64,000 nt of DNA from Robiginitomaculum sp. (GTDB taxonomy: Bacteria; Pseudomonadota; Alphaproteobacteria; Caulobacterales; Maricaulaceae), in the NCBI GenBank assembly GCA_021776635.1, contig JAJFFN010000021.1:1-64000 (forward strand). Reading direction: 5' to 3'. The notes beneath the pieces are model-generated. The model had not been told where the DNA came from. It searched no databases and worked only from the letters and a program-made list of their open reading frames with translations. Position numbers and translations under genes: made by a program. Below, piece after piece: positions 8,730 through 18,243 of the stretch. The first letter of the stretch is position 1; every line of letters starts with the position of its first letter.

Positions 8730-9509
8730 CTATTGATCGAGAAAAGCCTCTGCACGCTCAAGGGCACTTCCCTTGTTAAAACCTTCATAAACATACTGCA
8801 TTTGACCGAGGATTTGGCTCTCAACAGCATTGGTCGGTTTTTGTGTTAGTATGTTCGTTTGCAAGACAAGCTTGGTTTGATCTGAACGGGTTTCAGGGTC
8901 TAATACAAATTGCAACATCAAATAATTTGAAGCAATGATAATGTCAAAACCCTGGACCATTTCAAGGGCATTATCGAAATGTGCCGCACCTTTAAGTGTG
9001 CTTGCGCCGTAACGTTTTTCCACATCAAACCCACTGGCTCTATAGTGCATATTTAAATGCCAAGCCCCCAAGAGGGCTTCAACACGCGCCTCGCCCGGTT
9101 TCATTACGGCGGCGGTTAGTATTTCAGCGTGGATTTTTTGTGGCAGTTTTTTACGCCACGCCTTAAAATTTGAAGCATGGCGGCCATAAAAACCGTAAGC
9201 GAGCGCGTATTGTATCTGCGCCTCTGCGTTTCGTGGATCCATTTCTAGCGCAGCTTTGGCCAGTTTCATCGCCCTTTTAGCGGTTTTGGTTTTGCGTTTG
9301 GCTTTGCCCAAAAGGAGCTTTGTATTGAGAGCTTCAGCAGCCAGAATATACCCGTCTGCGGAACCAAGAGCTGAACCTTGCTCGACGACTAAATCATAAC
9401 GACCCGTTTCCAAGGTCATACGCATTTCTTGCACCGAACTGGCAAAGCAAAGCTGTCCACGAGTACCAAAGGACATGAACAATAACAAAAATAAACAAAT
9501 CGCCCGCAT
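8730..9509 (-). CDS. Exported TPR-like protein
   Basis: A 259-residue protein with a signal peptide (about residues 1-22, MRAICLFLLLFMSFG...) and then helical repeats resembling TPRs, the clearest being AKAALEMDPRNAEAQIQYALAYGFYG. It is probably periplasmic. I chose the ATG at 9509 because it puts the signal sequence at the N-terminus; the longer open frame would run into the lysyl-tRNA synthetase gene. No specific partner is visible. It follows lysS on the same strand by about 40 bases. Confidence 0.6.
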   Translation of the reverse strand: MRAICLFLLLFMSFGTRGQLCFASSVQEMRMTLETGRYDLVVEQGSALGSADGYILAAEALNTKLLLGKAKRKTKTAKRAMKLAKAALEMDPRNAEAQIQYALAYGFYGRHASNFKAWRKKLPQKIHAEILTAAVMKPGEARVEALLGAWHLNMHYRASGFDVEKRYGASTLKGAAHFDNALEMVQGFDIIIASNYLMLQFVLDPETRSDQTKLVLQTNILTQKPTNAVESQILGQMQYVYEGFNKGSALERAEAFLDQ

Positions 9510-9550
9510 GATTTTGTCTATAGCACAAAAGCACCAAAGAAGAAAAGTAA

Positions 9551-11164
9551 TTACAACAGCGCACCCGCGAGCGCTTCTTCTATCAATCCACATGTTTCCT
9601 CGACACCATAAATCGCAACGAAGGAACCAAAACGGGGGCCTTGGCTTTGACCCAGCAAAACTTCGTATAAAGCCTTGAACCAATCACGCAGATTTTCAAA
9701 TTCGTGCTCTTTGCCAATTGAAAATATTAAACTTTGCAATTCACTTGCGCGCATGGTTTTGGCTTCTGGCTGGCTTAGATTAGCACGCAGGTCTTCAAGG
9801 GCTGCCCGTTCTTTGTCGCTCGGCTTGCGGTAGGATTTATTAGGCTTGACAAAATCTTGATAATAGCGAACCGCATATGTGCACAAATTATCCAAGACGG
9901 GGTTGTTTTCGGGCGTAGCGTCTTTGACTTCTCTTTTGATAAAACCCCAAAGAATATCTTTGTCAGAGGCATTTGCAGCACTGACCAAATTTAGCAACAT
10001 GGCATAGCTGATTGGCGGGACGGTATTGGGTGGATTGCCCTCATGGATATACCAAGTAGGGTTACTAATCTTTGCCTTGTCTTCTTGCTGCGCGTAACCG
10101 CCTAAATGTTGAAAATATTCATCTACAGCCTTGGGGATAACATCAAAATACAGCCGCTTTGCCGTTTTGGGCTTTTGGTACATATAAAGATGAAGGCTCT
10201 CGGGTGTTCCGTATTTCAGCCAGTCCTCGACAGCGATACCATTGCCCTTGGTTTTGGAGATTTTACTGCCGTGCTCGTCGTTAAACATTTCATAATTAAA
10301 CCCGTCGGGCGGCGTCCCGCCGAGAGCACGGCATATTTTTGAAGAGACTTTGGTGCTTTCAATTAAGTCCTTGCCCGCCATTTCGTAATCAACGCCCAAA
10401 GCTGTCCAGCGCAACGCCCAATCCGGTTTCCACTGTATCTTGACTTTGCCGCTTGTCACAGGCGTTTCGTGTTTAGTGCCGTCTTCGTCCTCAAAAACGA
10501 TCGTACCTTTTTTGATGTTACGTTCCAGCGTCGGGACTTGCAGGACTTTACCTGTGCTTGGTGAAATTGGCAGAAACGGAGAATAGGTTGCCCTGCGGTC
10601 TTCGCCCAAAGTCGGCAGCATAATGTCCAAAACCTTGTCCATCCGTTCTAACATGGTCAGTAATGCTTCGTCAAAACGGCCTGAACGATATTGTTCTGCG
10701 GACGATAAAAATGTGTAATCAAAACCAAAGCCGTCAAGAAAATCGCACAACATTGCATTATTATGGGCGGCGAAACTTGCGTGTGTCCCAAACGGATCCG
10801 GCACATCCGATAATGGTTTTCCCATATATTTGGCCAACATATCTTGGTTGGGCAAGTTGGTCGGTACTTTTCGCATGCCGTCCAGATCGTCAGAATAGGC
10901 AATCAGTTGGGTTTCGTATTTGCCGTCAGTCAGCGCTATAAAGGCCTGGCGCACCATAGATGTTCGTGCGACTTCTCCGAATGTACCAATATGAGGAAGC
11001 CCGGACGGGCCGTAACCGGTTTGAAAAACCACAGGCCCTTTGCCTAAAGTAGCGCGGTGGGGCATGCCGCGTTTTTCCATGATCTTCAAACGTTTAACAA
11101 GTGCGCGCGCCTGTTCAAAAGGCCAAGCTTTGGTTTGCTGCATGATGTCATCAGAGAATGTCAT
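9551..11164 (-). CDS. lysS: Lysyl-tRNA synthetase, class I
   Basis: A 537-residue class I (archaeal-type) enzyme that charges tRNA(Lys), found in many alphaproteobacteria instead of the class II form. The HIGH-type motif appears as PSGLPHIGTFGE near residue 57, and the KMSKS-type motif as SKISKTKGNG near residue 290. The length is normal. I take the ATG at 11164 (MTFSDDIMQQT); an upstream in-frame start would add 19 residues that look unrelated. The gene is sometimes called lysK. Confidence 0.93.
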   Translation of the reverse strand: MTFSDDIMQQTKAWPFEQARALVKRLKIMEKRGMPHRATLGKGPVVFQTGYGPSGLPHIGTFGEVARTSMVRQAFIALTDGKYETQLIAYSDDLDGMRKVPTNLPNQDMLAKYMGKPLSDVPDPFGTHASFAAHNNAMLCDFLDGFGFDYTFLSSAEQYRSGRFDEALLTMLERMDKVLDIMLPTLGEDRRATYSPFLPISPSTGKVLQVPTLERNIKKGTIVFEDEDGTKHETPVTSGKVKIQWKPDWALRWTALGVDYEMAGKDLIESTKVSSKICRALGGTPPDGFNYEMFNDEHGSKISKTKGNGIAVEDWLKYGTPESLHLYMYQKPKTAKRLYFDVIPKAVDEYFQHLGGYAQQEDKAKISNPTWYIHEGNPPNTVPPISYAMLLNLVSAANASDKDILWGFIKREVKDATPENNPVLDNLCTYAVRYYQDFVKPNKSYRKPSDKERAALEDLRANLSQPEAKTMRASELQSLIFSIGKEHEFENLRDWFKALYEVLLGQSQGPRFGSFVAIYGVEETCGLIEEALAGALL

Positions 11165-11353
11165 TATATATCCATAATTTAGTTTAAGGCGGGAGATACG
11201 CTTGTGCGAGGGAAGGGTCAAGCCGGATTGCAGGATTTGCTCTTATGCAAAAACAAGATAATCCAAACAACAAGGCAATCCTAAAGAAAGAAGTAATGAT
11301 GGCTCTCATTGCAATGACGGCCCATGCCTTGCTATAGTAATAAGGCTATATGC

Positions 11354-11809
11354 TTAATCCGTTATAAGGGCTGATTTAATTTGTGTTGCGAGCATATTTA
11401 ACTCGTCCCTATCAGCCATGCCGTCACCATTATCGCCCATTTGGGCATGGGGTTTTAATCCGCCGTGGTATTTTGGAATAATGTGAACATGGAAGTGATA
11501 GACGGTTTGTCCGGCGGGTCCCCCGTTAAACTGGGTTATGATTATTCCGTCTGGGGACAGGGCTATGTTGGCGGCCCTTGCTAGTTTTTGCACACTTTTC
11601 ATTATTTGTTTAAGACCGCATGAGCTGATGTCCAACAGGTTACGGGCTTGCTCGTGTTTATGGATGACCAACATATGTCCGCGTGATTGCGGAAAAACAT
11701 CCATAAAAGCCAGAGTATTTTCGTCCTCATAAACCTTCACACAAGGCATTTCCTCGCGCAGGATTTTAGCGAAAATATTTTCAGTATCATATGCGCCGTC
11801 AATGCTCAT
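11354..11809 (-). CDS. HIT family nucleotide-binding protein
   Basis: A 151-residue histidine-triad protein. The signature HFHVHIIP (H-x-H-x-H) is near residue 125, and the upstream N-terminal half has the typical FMDVFPQSRGHMLVI. Members hydrolyse nucleoside phosphoramidates or dinucleotides. The ATG overlaps the end of the FemAB-like gene by 11 bases, so the two are probably co-transcribed. The exact substrate cannot be told from sequence. Confidence 0.9.
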   Translation of the reverse strand: MSIDGAYDTENIFAKILREEMPCVKVYEDENTLAFMDVFPQSRGHMLVIHKHEQARNLLDISSCGLKQIMKSVQKLARAANIALSPDGIIITQFNGGPAGQTVYHFHVHIIPKYHGGLKPHAQMGDNGDGMADRDELNMLATQIKSALITD

Positions 11810-12890
11810 TATTGCCTTTTTTAAATGGTGTGTGGTGCTTTAGCACATTTACATGTTGGGCAACAGCCCTGCGTTCATGATTTAGGAAATTTGCGACAGC
11901 ATCCCGTAGTCCGGGATGTGTCAGGTAATGCGCCGAATATGTCGTCACAGGTTCATAACCGCGCGCCAATTTGTGGTCGCCTTGCGCCCCAGCTTCAACC
12001 CGCGGCAAATTCATGTCAATGGCGGCTTCTACGGCTTGGTAATAGCAAAGCTCAAAATGCAAAAAAGGCACATCTCGCACCGCACCCCAATGCCGTCCAT
12101 AGAGAGCATCACCGCCAATAAAATTAAGGGCCCCAGCTATGGGGATATCGTCTTGATAGGCAAAAACCAACAGGGTTTGCGCACGCATAGTTTCGTGAAT
12201 GGCTGCGAAAAATTCTCGGGTTAAATAAGGTCGACCCCACTTTCGTGCGCTGGTATCCAAGTAAAATTTGTAAAACACATCCCAATGCTCCGGCTTGATG
12301 TCGTCGCCGCGCAAACGTTTAATTGTTACTTGGTCTAGTGCTCTGCGCCGTTCGGCTTTGATCTTTTTACGCTTGCGAGATGTGAGGTGGGTCAAAAAAT
12401 CATTAAAATTAATATAGTCACGATTGATGAAATGAAATTGTCTGTCGGTGCGGGCAAGAAAGCCTTGCTCTGATAACCGCGCCACTGTGCTTTTATCCCC
12501 AAAGGTTAGGTGCAGACCAGACATATTATTTTGGCGGCAAATGTCTTTCAAGGCAATTATCAATGCATTTTCAGCCTCTTGGGTTTTGGCAATCAACCTT
12601 GGCCCCGTGACGGGTGTGAAAGGTACAGCACATTGCAGCTTCGGGTAATAATCCATACCCGCCCGCGTAGCGGCGTCGGCCCAACCTTGGTCAAACACAT
12701 ATTCGCCCATAGAGTGGGACTTAATATATAATGGGACAATAGCCTGAATTTGCTCATCTGGGCTTTGCAAGCACATATGAGCGGGTTGCCACCCAGTATT
12801 GTCCCCAACACTGCCGCTGATTTCTAGGGCATTTAAGAAATCCCAATCAGTAAAAGGATGGTAGTCAGAGCCACGGCGGTTTGGTAACAA
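11799..12890 (-). CDS. FemAB/GNAT-like acyltransferase (DUF482 type)
   Basis: A GNAT-fold protein of the 'peptidoglycan recognition/FemAB-like' alphaproteobacterial family (WDFLNALEISGSVGDNTGW near the start; RGYEPVTTYSAHY near the end). The coordinates use the TTG at 12890, the only conventional start, but the frame stays open upstream to 12947 and encodes ILNQISDIARADWNG, which fits the family N-terminus. Translation may begin at the ATT at 12947, which overlaps the RidA stop codon. It acts on an unknown amino or aminoacyl substrate. It lies between the RidA-like and HIT genes in one minus-strand run. Confidence 0.75.
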   Translation of the reverse strand: MLPNRRGSDYHPFTDWDFLNALEISGSVGDNTGWQPAHMCLQSPDEQIQAIVPLYIKSHSMGEYVFDQGWADAATRAGMDYYPKLQCAVPFTPVTGPRLIAKTQEAENALIIALKDICRQNNMSGLHLTFGDKSTVARLSEQGFLARTDRQFHFINRDYINFNDFLTHLTSRKRKKIKAERRRALDQVTIKRLRGDDIKPEHWDVFYKFYLDTSARKWGRPYLTREFFAAIHETMRAQTLLVFAYQDDIPIAGALNFIGGDALYGRHWGAVRDVPFLHFELCYYQAVEAAIDMNLPRVEAGAQGDHKLARGYEPVTTYSAHYLTHPGLRDAVANFLNHERRAVAQHVNVLKHHTPFKKGNNEH

Positions 12891-12942
12891 GCCGTTCCAG
12901 TCCGCACGCGCAATATCGCTAATTTGGTTTAATATTTTAGCC

Positions 12943-13419
12943 CTAATTTTTTATCTCGATGACACAATCAATTTCTACGGCCACGTCACGGGGCAAAGCT
13001 GGTGTGCCGACGGCGAACCGTGCATGCTTCCCGGCCTCACCAAACACTTCAACCATCACGTCAGAACATCCATTAATAATTTTGGGAATGTTAAGTGCTG
13101 TGTGATCAAAATTGCTACAGACAAACCCACCGAGCTTAACCACGCGTTTGACTTTGGAGAGATCCCCTGCGCAGGCCGCTTTCATTTGTGCAATTAGGTT
13201 GAGCGCACAAGCGCGTGCAGCTTCCTGGCCGCGCTCTAGGGTTAAATCTTCCCCAAGCCGACCTTTGATCAATTCGCCGTCCTTGGTAACGGACACTTGC
13301 CCCGAGATATACACCTGATTGCCACTGACAACATAAGGCACATAATTAGCGATGGGCGTGGTGGGTTCGGGTAAGGAATACCCGAGGGTTTGTAGGCGTT
13401 TGTCAATATTGTTCATCAT
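12943..13419 (-). CDS. RidA (YjgF/YER057c) family protein
   Basis: A 158-residue member of the RidA superfamily, which includes enamine/imine deaminases that clear reactive intermediates of PLP enzymes. Visible family features are the NYVPYVVSGNQVYISGQ stretch near residue 25, KVKRVVKLGGFV near 90 and ARFAVGTPALPRDVAVEID near the end. It is longer than archetypal RidA and closer to the YjgH-like branch, so deaminase activity is uncertain. A good ribosome site (AAGGAA) precedes the ATG. Confidence 0.85.
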   Translation of the reverse strand: MMNNIDKRLQTLGYSLPEPTTPIANYVPYVVSGNQVYISGQVSVTKDGELIKGRLGEDLTLERGQEAARACALNLIAQMKAACAGDLSKVKRVVKLGGFVCSNFDHTALNIPKIINGCSDVMVEVFGEAGKHARFAVGTPALPRDVAVEIDCVIEIKN

Positions 13420-13473
13420 TGTTTCCTTGAAATGTGCGGTTCTCGTTGTAATGCTGAATGATAAGTCAAGACA

Positions 13474-14145
13474 ATGGGTGATACAATGAATAATGAAGAT
13501 ATGAAGAAGACAAAAACAATGGCGATGTATCCACCGCCTGATAAATGCAATACGCTCAAAGCGGCAGATGCAAACCCGTCAGTGCTAAAATTTCTTTCGC
13601 AAAGGCGCTCGGCTTTAGCGCGGGCCATGGCGGCCCCTGGCCCAACTGCACAAGAGTTAGAATTGATATTACGCATTGCAGCCCGTAGCCCTGATCACCG
13701 CAAATTATGCCCTTGGCGATTTTTATTGTTTGAGGGTGATGCACGGGCTGAATTTGGTGATCACCTAGCAAAGATTTTCCAAGAAAATAACCCAAATATG
13801 ACCAGTGAGCGAATAGAGCATGAACGGACAAGGTTTTTGCGGGCTCCTCTTGTCGTGGGGGTGGTCTCCAGCCCCAAAGACTGCCCGCGCGGCACTCCAA
13901 AATGGGAGCAAGAATTGTCCGCAGGGGCGGTCTGCATGAATATGTTGCTGGCGGCACGGGCGTCTGGCTTTGCGGCACAATGGCTAAGCGAATGGTATGC
14001 ATTTGATGGGCGCATAAACGGTATATTAAAGCTTGAAAAAACAGAACGCATGGCAGGCTTTATATATATGGGTAAGGCCACAGAAAACCCTTCGGAACGA
14101 CTAAGGCCAAATGTGCCAAATTTGACGCAATCTTGGCAAAATTGA
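13474..14145 (+). CDS. Nitroreductase family protein
   Basis: A 223-residue FMN-dependent NAD(P)H oxidoreductase of the nitroreductase fold, closest in feel to the YdjA branch. Characteristic parts are AARSPDHRKLCPWRFLLFEG near residue 68, GAVCMNMLLAARASGFAAQW near 150 and FIYMGKATENPSERLRP near the C-terminus. Substrates of such proteins are rarely known. The start is uncertain among 13474, 13486 and 13501; the first is given. It is divergent from the RidA-like gene. Confidence 0.85.
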   Translation: MGDTMNNEDMKKTKTMAMYPPPDKCNTLKAADANPSVLKFLSQRRSALARAMAAPGPTAQELELILRIAARSPDHRKLCPWRFLLFEGDARAEFGDHLAKIFQENNPNMTSERIEHERTRFLRAPLVVGVVSSPKDCPRGTPKWEQELSAGAVCMNMLLAARASGFAAQWLSEWYAFDGRINGILKLEKTERMAGFIYMGKATENPSERLRPNVPNLTQSWQN

Positions 14146-14193
14146 CATAAAACCTGAACACCAGATAAATAAATGTCATTTGTGAAATTTCGT

Positions 14194-14222
14194 TTAGGTT
14201 AGGTTTATCTTGATGGCTATAT
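14194..14222 (+). promoter_or_regulatory. Possible promoter of a small RNA
   Basis: TTAGGT (14194-14199), a 17-base spacer, then CTATAT (14217-14222), the -10 form common in alphaproteobacteria. No open reading frame follows; instead there are strong hairpins and a terminator. The -35 match is weak. Confidence 0.35.
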
Positions 14223-14227
14223 GGGTG

Positions 14228-14402
14228 CGCTCGATTAATGGCGATCGCCTTTAATCACGAACTCTGCCATTACCACGCGCCCCGTGTAATGGCAGGGTTC
14301 ACCGCATACATGTCGCGCGAGTCCTTTTGGGGCAACATTGTGGGGCAACGCTTGCTGAAGACAGTAGAAAGAGGCATCTTTGTGGTAAGGTGCCTCTTTT
14401 TT
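14228..14402 (+). ncRNA. Candidate structured small RNA
   Basis: This 175-bp stretch lies between convergent coding genes and has no protein-like frame. It contains a hairpin at 14233-14256 (GATTAA/TTAATC with an inner GGC/GCC), a strong 13-bp hairpin at 14264-14295 (CTGCCATTAC/GTAATGGCAG with one bulge) and a textbook terminator at 14368-14402. A promoter-like sequence stands just upstream. I checked for SRP RNA, tmRNA and RNase P motifs and found none; the size would allow 6S RNA, but I do not see its closing stem. Identity unknown. Confidence 0.45.
14368..14402 (+). terminator. Rho-independent terminator
   Basis: Nine-base perfect arms (AAAGAGGCA at 14368-14376, TGCCTCTTT at 14391-14399) and a T-run. 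It probably ends the candidate small RNA, or readthrough from the nitroreductase gene. Confidence 0.8.
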
Positions 14403-14423
14403 GCACCCTAAAATTAAGCGGGT

Positions 14424-15593
14424 TTATCCGGTTTCGCCGAATAGTTCTCTGCCAATTAACCAGCGCCTGATTTCACTTGTGCCCGCGCCAATTTCGTAAA
14501 GTTTAGCATCACGCAATAAGCGTCCGGTTGGATAGTCATTAATATAACCGTTACCACCTAATATTTGTATGGCGTCGAGGGCAACAAGCGTGGCTTTCTC
14601 TGCAGCATAGAGAATGGCTCCTGCGGCATCTTTGCGCGCGGTCTCGCCGCGATCACATGCCTGAGCGACGGCGTAGGTATAAGCACGCGCCGTGGATGTC
14701 GAGACATACATATCAGCTAATTTGGCCTGGACAAGTTGAAACTCGCCGATGGATTTGCCAAATTGTTTGCGCTCGTGGACGTAAGGCAAAACCACATCTA
14801 GGCAGGCCTGCATAATGCCGATGGCACCAGCGCTAAGCACAGTGCGCTCATAATCAAGACCAGACATCAAAACACCCACACCCTTACCGAGGGGCCCCAT
14901 AAGATTTTCTTCGGGCACTTCGCAATCCTCAAACACCAATTCACACGTATCAGAGCCGCGCATGCCGAGCTTGTCCAGTTTTTGCGCAGTGGAGAACCCT
15001 TTGAAACCTTTTTCAATAATAAATGCAGATATTCCTTTGGAGCCTACGTTTACGTCCGTTTTGGCATAAACAACCAGAGTGTCGGCGATAGGGCCGTTTG
15101 TAATCCACATTTTATTGCCGTTTAAGATATACCGGTCGCCTTTTTTCTCGGCCTTTAGTTTCATCGAAACAACATCCGAACCTGCCCCGGGTTCAGACAT
15201 AGCCAGTGCACCAACATGTTCACCGGAAATAAGTTTAGGGAGATAGCGGCTCTTTTGTTCTTCACTCCCCCAACGGCGCATTTGATTGACACATAAATTG
15301 GAATGGGCTCCGTAAGACAAACCAACGGATGCAGAGGCGCGGCTAATTTCTTCCATTGCCACTGCATGTTCTAGATATCCCAGTCCTGCACCGCCATATT
15401 CTTCTTCAACGGTTATACCAAGTAGACCTTGATCCCCCATTTTGTTCCACAAAGAACGCGGAAAATTATTGTCACGATCAATATCTTCAGCAATGGGTGC
15501 GATGGCCTGTTGAGAAAACCCGTAAACCGCATCACGGATCATTTCAGAGGTTTCGCCAATGTTAAACTTTAAGCTTGGATAGGGTGTGGTCAT
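14424..15593 (-). CDS. ivd: Isovaleryl-CoA dehydrogenase
   Basis: A 389-residue acyl-CoA dehydrogenase that oxidises isovaleryl-CoA to 3-methylcrotonyl-CoA in leucine catabolism. The FAD/acyl-CoA signature [11 protein letters not shown] lies near residue 134. The sequence [12 protein letters not shown] near 250 carries the catalytic Glu at the position peculiar to isovaleryl-CoA dehydrogenase, rather than the later Glu of other members. The C-terminus ([19 protein letters not shown]) is typical. No other leucine-pathway gene is adjacent, but the bkd operon that makes its substrate is 12 kb away in this window. Confidence 0.92.
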   Translation of the reverse strand: MTTPYPSLKFNIGETSEMIRDAVYGFSQQAIAPIAEDIDRDNNFPRSLWNKMGDQGLLGITVEEEYGGAGLGYLEHAVAMEEISRASASVGLSYGAHSNLCVNQMRRWGSEEQKSRYLPKLISGEHVGALAMSEPGAGSDVVSMKLKAEKKGDRYILNGNKMWITNGPIADTLVVYAKTDVNVGSKGISAFIIEKGFKGFSTAQKLDKLGMRGSDTCELVFEDCEVPEENLMGPLGKGVGVLMSGLDYERTVLSAGAIGIMQACLDVVLPYVHERKQFGKSIGEFQLVQAKLADMYVSTSTARAYTYAVAQACDRGETARKDAAGAILYAAEKATLVALDAIQILGGNGYINDYPTGRLLRDAKLYEIGAGTSEIRRWLIGRELFGETG

Positions 15594-15745
15594 TTTAAAC
15601 TTCTTTCAGAAATACGGCCATTTTTCAGTCTGTAAAAGAACAATACTGGCAACGGCTATATCATATAACAGTCCCTAGCTTTTTAGCAGTGAAAAAAATT
15701 CAATACAAACCCATTTCAATAAAAAAATCTAATTGTCCGCAGACC

Positions 15746-16666
15746 CTAAGCATTCAGTTTCTTTACAAGAGCTTTGGCCAGTCTCTGTGCGCCTTTATTG
15801 TCTGCGCCGACACCTTCAGCGAAATCTAGATATAAATAAGGTTCAATCAACTCCAACTCTATGAGGAGCAAGCGTCCGTCGTCCGCACGCAAGAGGTCGA
15901 CGCGGGCATAGAGCGGGGTAAAATCCAACATGTCAAAGACGGCACGAGCCTGTTCGCGTTCTTGCTTGCTAGGTTTATAGGCCGCCTCGCGGCCACCATA
16001 AGTAGATTGGACACGGTAATCGCCGTCTTTTGGACGCTTAACAAGGGCATGGGAAAATGAACCACCAAAATAAAGAAATGACAATTCGCCCTCTGAGATT
16101 ACACTTTCTAAGAACGGCTGGATGAGCGCACCTTCGGGTGGCAGCTCTTCTTTGCTTGGATATAAACCGTCACGGCAAAGCAGAACCTGCCGCCAAGCAC
16201 CACCGCCTATATCTGGCTTTATGACGAGTTTATCACACTTTAAGGCATCGAAAGCCCGCTCGACTTCGGCTTTTGATATGCGCTCTACGCGGCGCGACGG
16301 TATGGTGTGAACGCCTTGTGCGGCCAAATCTTCCAGATAAGATTTATTACTGTTCCATTGTACAACATCAAACCTGTTGAGCAATTCCGTTTTTTGGCAA
16401 ATCTGCGCCATGGCTTGCAAAAATTCGCCCTGATTGCTTTCAAAATAATCCCAAACCAAGAGCGGTAACATGGCGTCGTATTGGTCTGCAACCTTTGCAG
16501 CGCTGCGCCAATTCAGCACATCCAAATTCATGCCAAATGCGGCAAAGCACGGACGTAGTTTTCCAATCTCTTCTTCAAGCTCATGGACATCTTCGCGCAA
16601 ATCTGCATGGCCTGGCAGAAGATTGCCAGATGCAAGAATAGCGATTTTTTTCATCTCTTTGTTCAT
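15746..16666 (-). CDS. ATP-grasp domain protein
   Basis: A 306-residue protein with an N-terminal Rossmann-like part (KKIAILASGNLLPG), then an ATP-grasp core: DKLVIKPDIGGGAWRQVLL for the ATP-binding lysine and glycine loop near residue 150, and ARVDLLRADDGRLLLIELELIEPYLYL near 265, where the metal-binding Asp/Glu residues lie (Glu-Leu-Ile-Glu in place of the commoner E-x-N). It resembles glutathione synthetase/RimK-like ligases; substrate unknown. The ATG at 16666 was chosen for its fit to the fold; alternatives lie at 16702 and 16654. Confidence 0.75.
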   Translation of the reverse strand: MNKEMKKIAILASGNLLPGHADLREDVHELEEEIGKLRPCFAAFGMNLDVLNWRSAAKVADQYDAMLPLLVWDYFESNQGEFLQAMAQICQKTELLNRFDVVQWNSNKSYLEDLAAQGVHTIPSRRVERISKAEVERAFDALKCDKLVIKPDIGGGAWRQVLLCRDGLYPSKEELPPEGALIQPFLESVISEGELSFLYFGGSFSHALVKRPKDGDYRVQSTYGGREAAYKPSKQEREQARAVFDMLDFTPLYARVDLLRADDGRLLLIELELIEPYLYLDFAEGVGADNKGAQRLAKALVKKLNA

Positions 16667-16770
16667 GGGCAACGCCCTAGCGGCTCTGGGTACAAAGAAC
16701 AAGCCCCTTATCCACTTGCAAACCTCTCAATACTCACTTAATCGCAAACCAAATTTATTGGAGATTGGTT

Positions 16771-17778
16771 ATGCGAGCACAATTTGAAGTTTTAGGGATT
16801 GGCAATGCCATTATGGACGTTATTGCCCCTGTGGATGAGGCGACGCTGGTGCGTGAAAATATCACCAAAGCGTCCATGACTTTAATTGATCAGACCAGAG
16901 CGTTGCAATTACATGGGGCCTTAAGAAAGGCGAGCAAAAAAACCAATGAAATCGCGGGTGGTTCAGGCGCAAATACAGTCGCAGGTATTGCATCATTAGG
17001 CGTTTCAGCAGCATATATTGGCAAAGTGGCGGAGGATAACCTTGGTCAAAAATTCACACAAAGTCTAGGCGCGTTGGGCGTCGTTGCAAATACGTCCCCA
17101 CTGAAAGACGGCGAAGCAACGGCGCGCAGTTTAATAGCCGTAACACCAGACGGGGAACGCTCTATGTCTACGTATTTGGGTGCGAATGTTACATTTGGCG
17201 TGCACGATGTGGACGCTGAAATTGTCCGTGCGTCTGCCGTTACCTATATGGAGGGCTATCTGTTTGACACCGACGCGCAAAAAGCCGCCTTCGTCAAAGC
17301 TGCTGAAACAGCCAAAACGGCAAATAGGCAGGTTGCCCTGACATTATCCGATAGTTTTTGTGTAGATCGTCACCGCGCATCATTTACGCATCTTGTGGAT
17401 AACCATGTGGACATCTTGTTTGCAAATGAAGCGGAATTGTTATCACTGTACGAAACTGATGATCTTTCAAGCGCACTCAACAATGTATGGGCGACAGGAA
17501 CCACGACTTTGGTGACATTATCTGATAAAGGCTCACTGATAAAAAATGGTGGTGATGTCCATGAAATTCCTGCTTTGCCTGTGGATAAAGTTATCGACAC
17601 TACGGGCGCAGGTGACCAATATGCCGCAGGTGTACTTGCGGGGCGCGCGCAAGGCCTTAGCTGGCAAGACGCAGGCCGCCTCGGGTCCGTGTGTGCTTCC
17701 GAAGTCATAAGCCATTACGGCGCAAGGCCCGAAACGGCTATACACGATCTTGTCGTGGACGGCATAAAGCAGTTTTAG
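16771..17778 (+). CDS. Adenosine kinase (PfkB family)
   Basis: A 335-residue ribokinase-fold sugar kinase. The family features are an N-terminal GIGNAIMDVIAPVD, the GGSGANTVAGIASLG motif near residue 66, and the second PfkB signature DTTGAGDQYAAGVLAG near 275 holding the catalytic Asp. It most resembles bacterial proteins annotated as adenosine kinase, which phosphorylate adenosine to AMP; specificity is not provable here. The ATG at 16771 follows GGAG at ideal distance, so the TTG two codons upstream is rejected. Confidence 0.85.
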   Translation: MRAQFEVLGIGNAIMDVIAPVDEATLVRENITKASMTLIDQTRALQLHGALRKASKKTNEIAGGSGANTVAGIASLGVSAAYIGKVAEDNLGQKFTQSLGALGVVANTSPLKDGEATARSLIAVTPDGERSMSTYLGANVTFGVHDVDAEIVRASAVTYMEGYLFDTDAQKAAFVKAAETAKTANRQVALTLSDSFCVDRHRASFTHLVDNHVDILFANEAELLSLYETDDLSSALNNVWATGTTTLVTLSDKGSLIKNGGDVHEIPALPVDKVIDTTGAGDQYAAGVLAGRAQGLSWQDAGRLGSVCASEVISHYGARPETAIHDLVVDGIKQF

Positions 17779-17786
17779 CGCAATAA

Positions 17787-17814
17787 AAAAGCTCTTCACG
17801 CATGAAGAGCTTTT
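17787..17814. terminator. Bidirectional terminator
   Basis: Perfect 11-base arms (AAAAGCTCTTC/GAAGAGCTTTT) around a six-base loop, flanked by A- and T-runs, between the convergent adenosine kinase and rplT genes. Confidence 0.9.
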
Positions 17815-17835
17815 CATAACTTAAAATTCGTAAAA

Positions 17836-18192
17836 CTATTTTACGGCAGCTTTTGCCTGTTCAACGATTGCTTTAAACGCATCTGGCTCATTCATGGCCA
17901 AGTCAGCCAGAACCTTGCGGTCAATGTCAATATTGGCCTTGCCCAAAGCGCCCATAAAGGTGGCATAGGTCATGCCGTGCAGACGCGCTGCGGCGTTGAT
18001 ACGCTGTATCCACAAAGCGCGGAACTGACGTTTTTTAAGTTTACGGCCAATATAAGCATATTGTCCTGCTTTTTCGACGGCCTGATTGGCAATACGAAAA
18101 GTGTTTTTGCGGCGGCCACGATAGCCTTTTGCCGCGTCGATAATTTTTTTGTGGCGTGCGTGTTTTGTGACGCCTCTTGATACTCGAGCCAT
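17836..18192 (-). CDS. rplT: 50S ribosomal protein L20
   Basis: 118 residues, the normal length, beginning [18 protein letters not shown], the conserved RNA-binding N-terminus. In enterobacteria L20 also represses its own operon by binding the leader. The ATG at 18192 follows GGAG at good spacing; an upstream in-frame ATG four codons earlier is rejected. It follows rpmI by 51 bases on the same strand. Confidence 0.97.
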   Translation of the reverse strand: MARVSRGVTKHARHKKIIDAAKGYRGRRKNTFRIANQAVEKAGQYAYIGRKLKKRQFRALWIQRINAAARLHGMTYATFMGALGKANIDIDRKVLADLAMNEPDAFKAIVEQAKAAVK

Positions 18193-18243
18193 AGGTAACT
18201 CCAAAACTGATAGGTTGAATGATTGATGAGCCGCTATTGGCTA

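Noticed and set aside
14228..14402. Identification as 6S, SRP RNA, tmRNA or RNase P RNA
   Set aside because: The diagnostic conserved segments were not found, so it stays an unnamed candidate.
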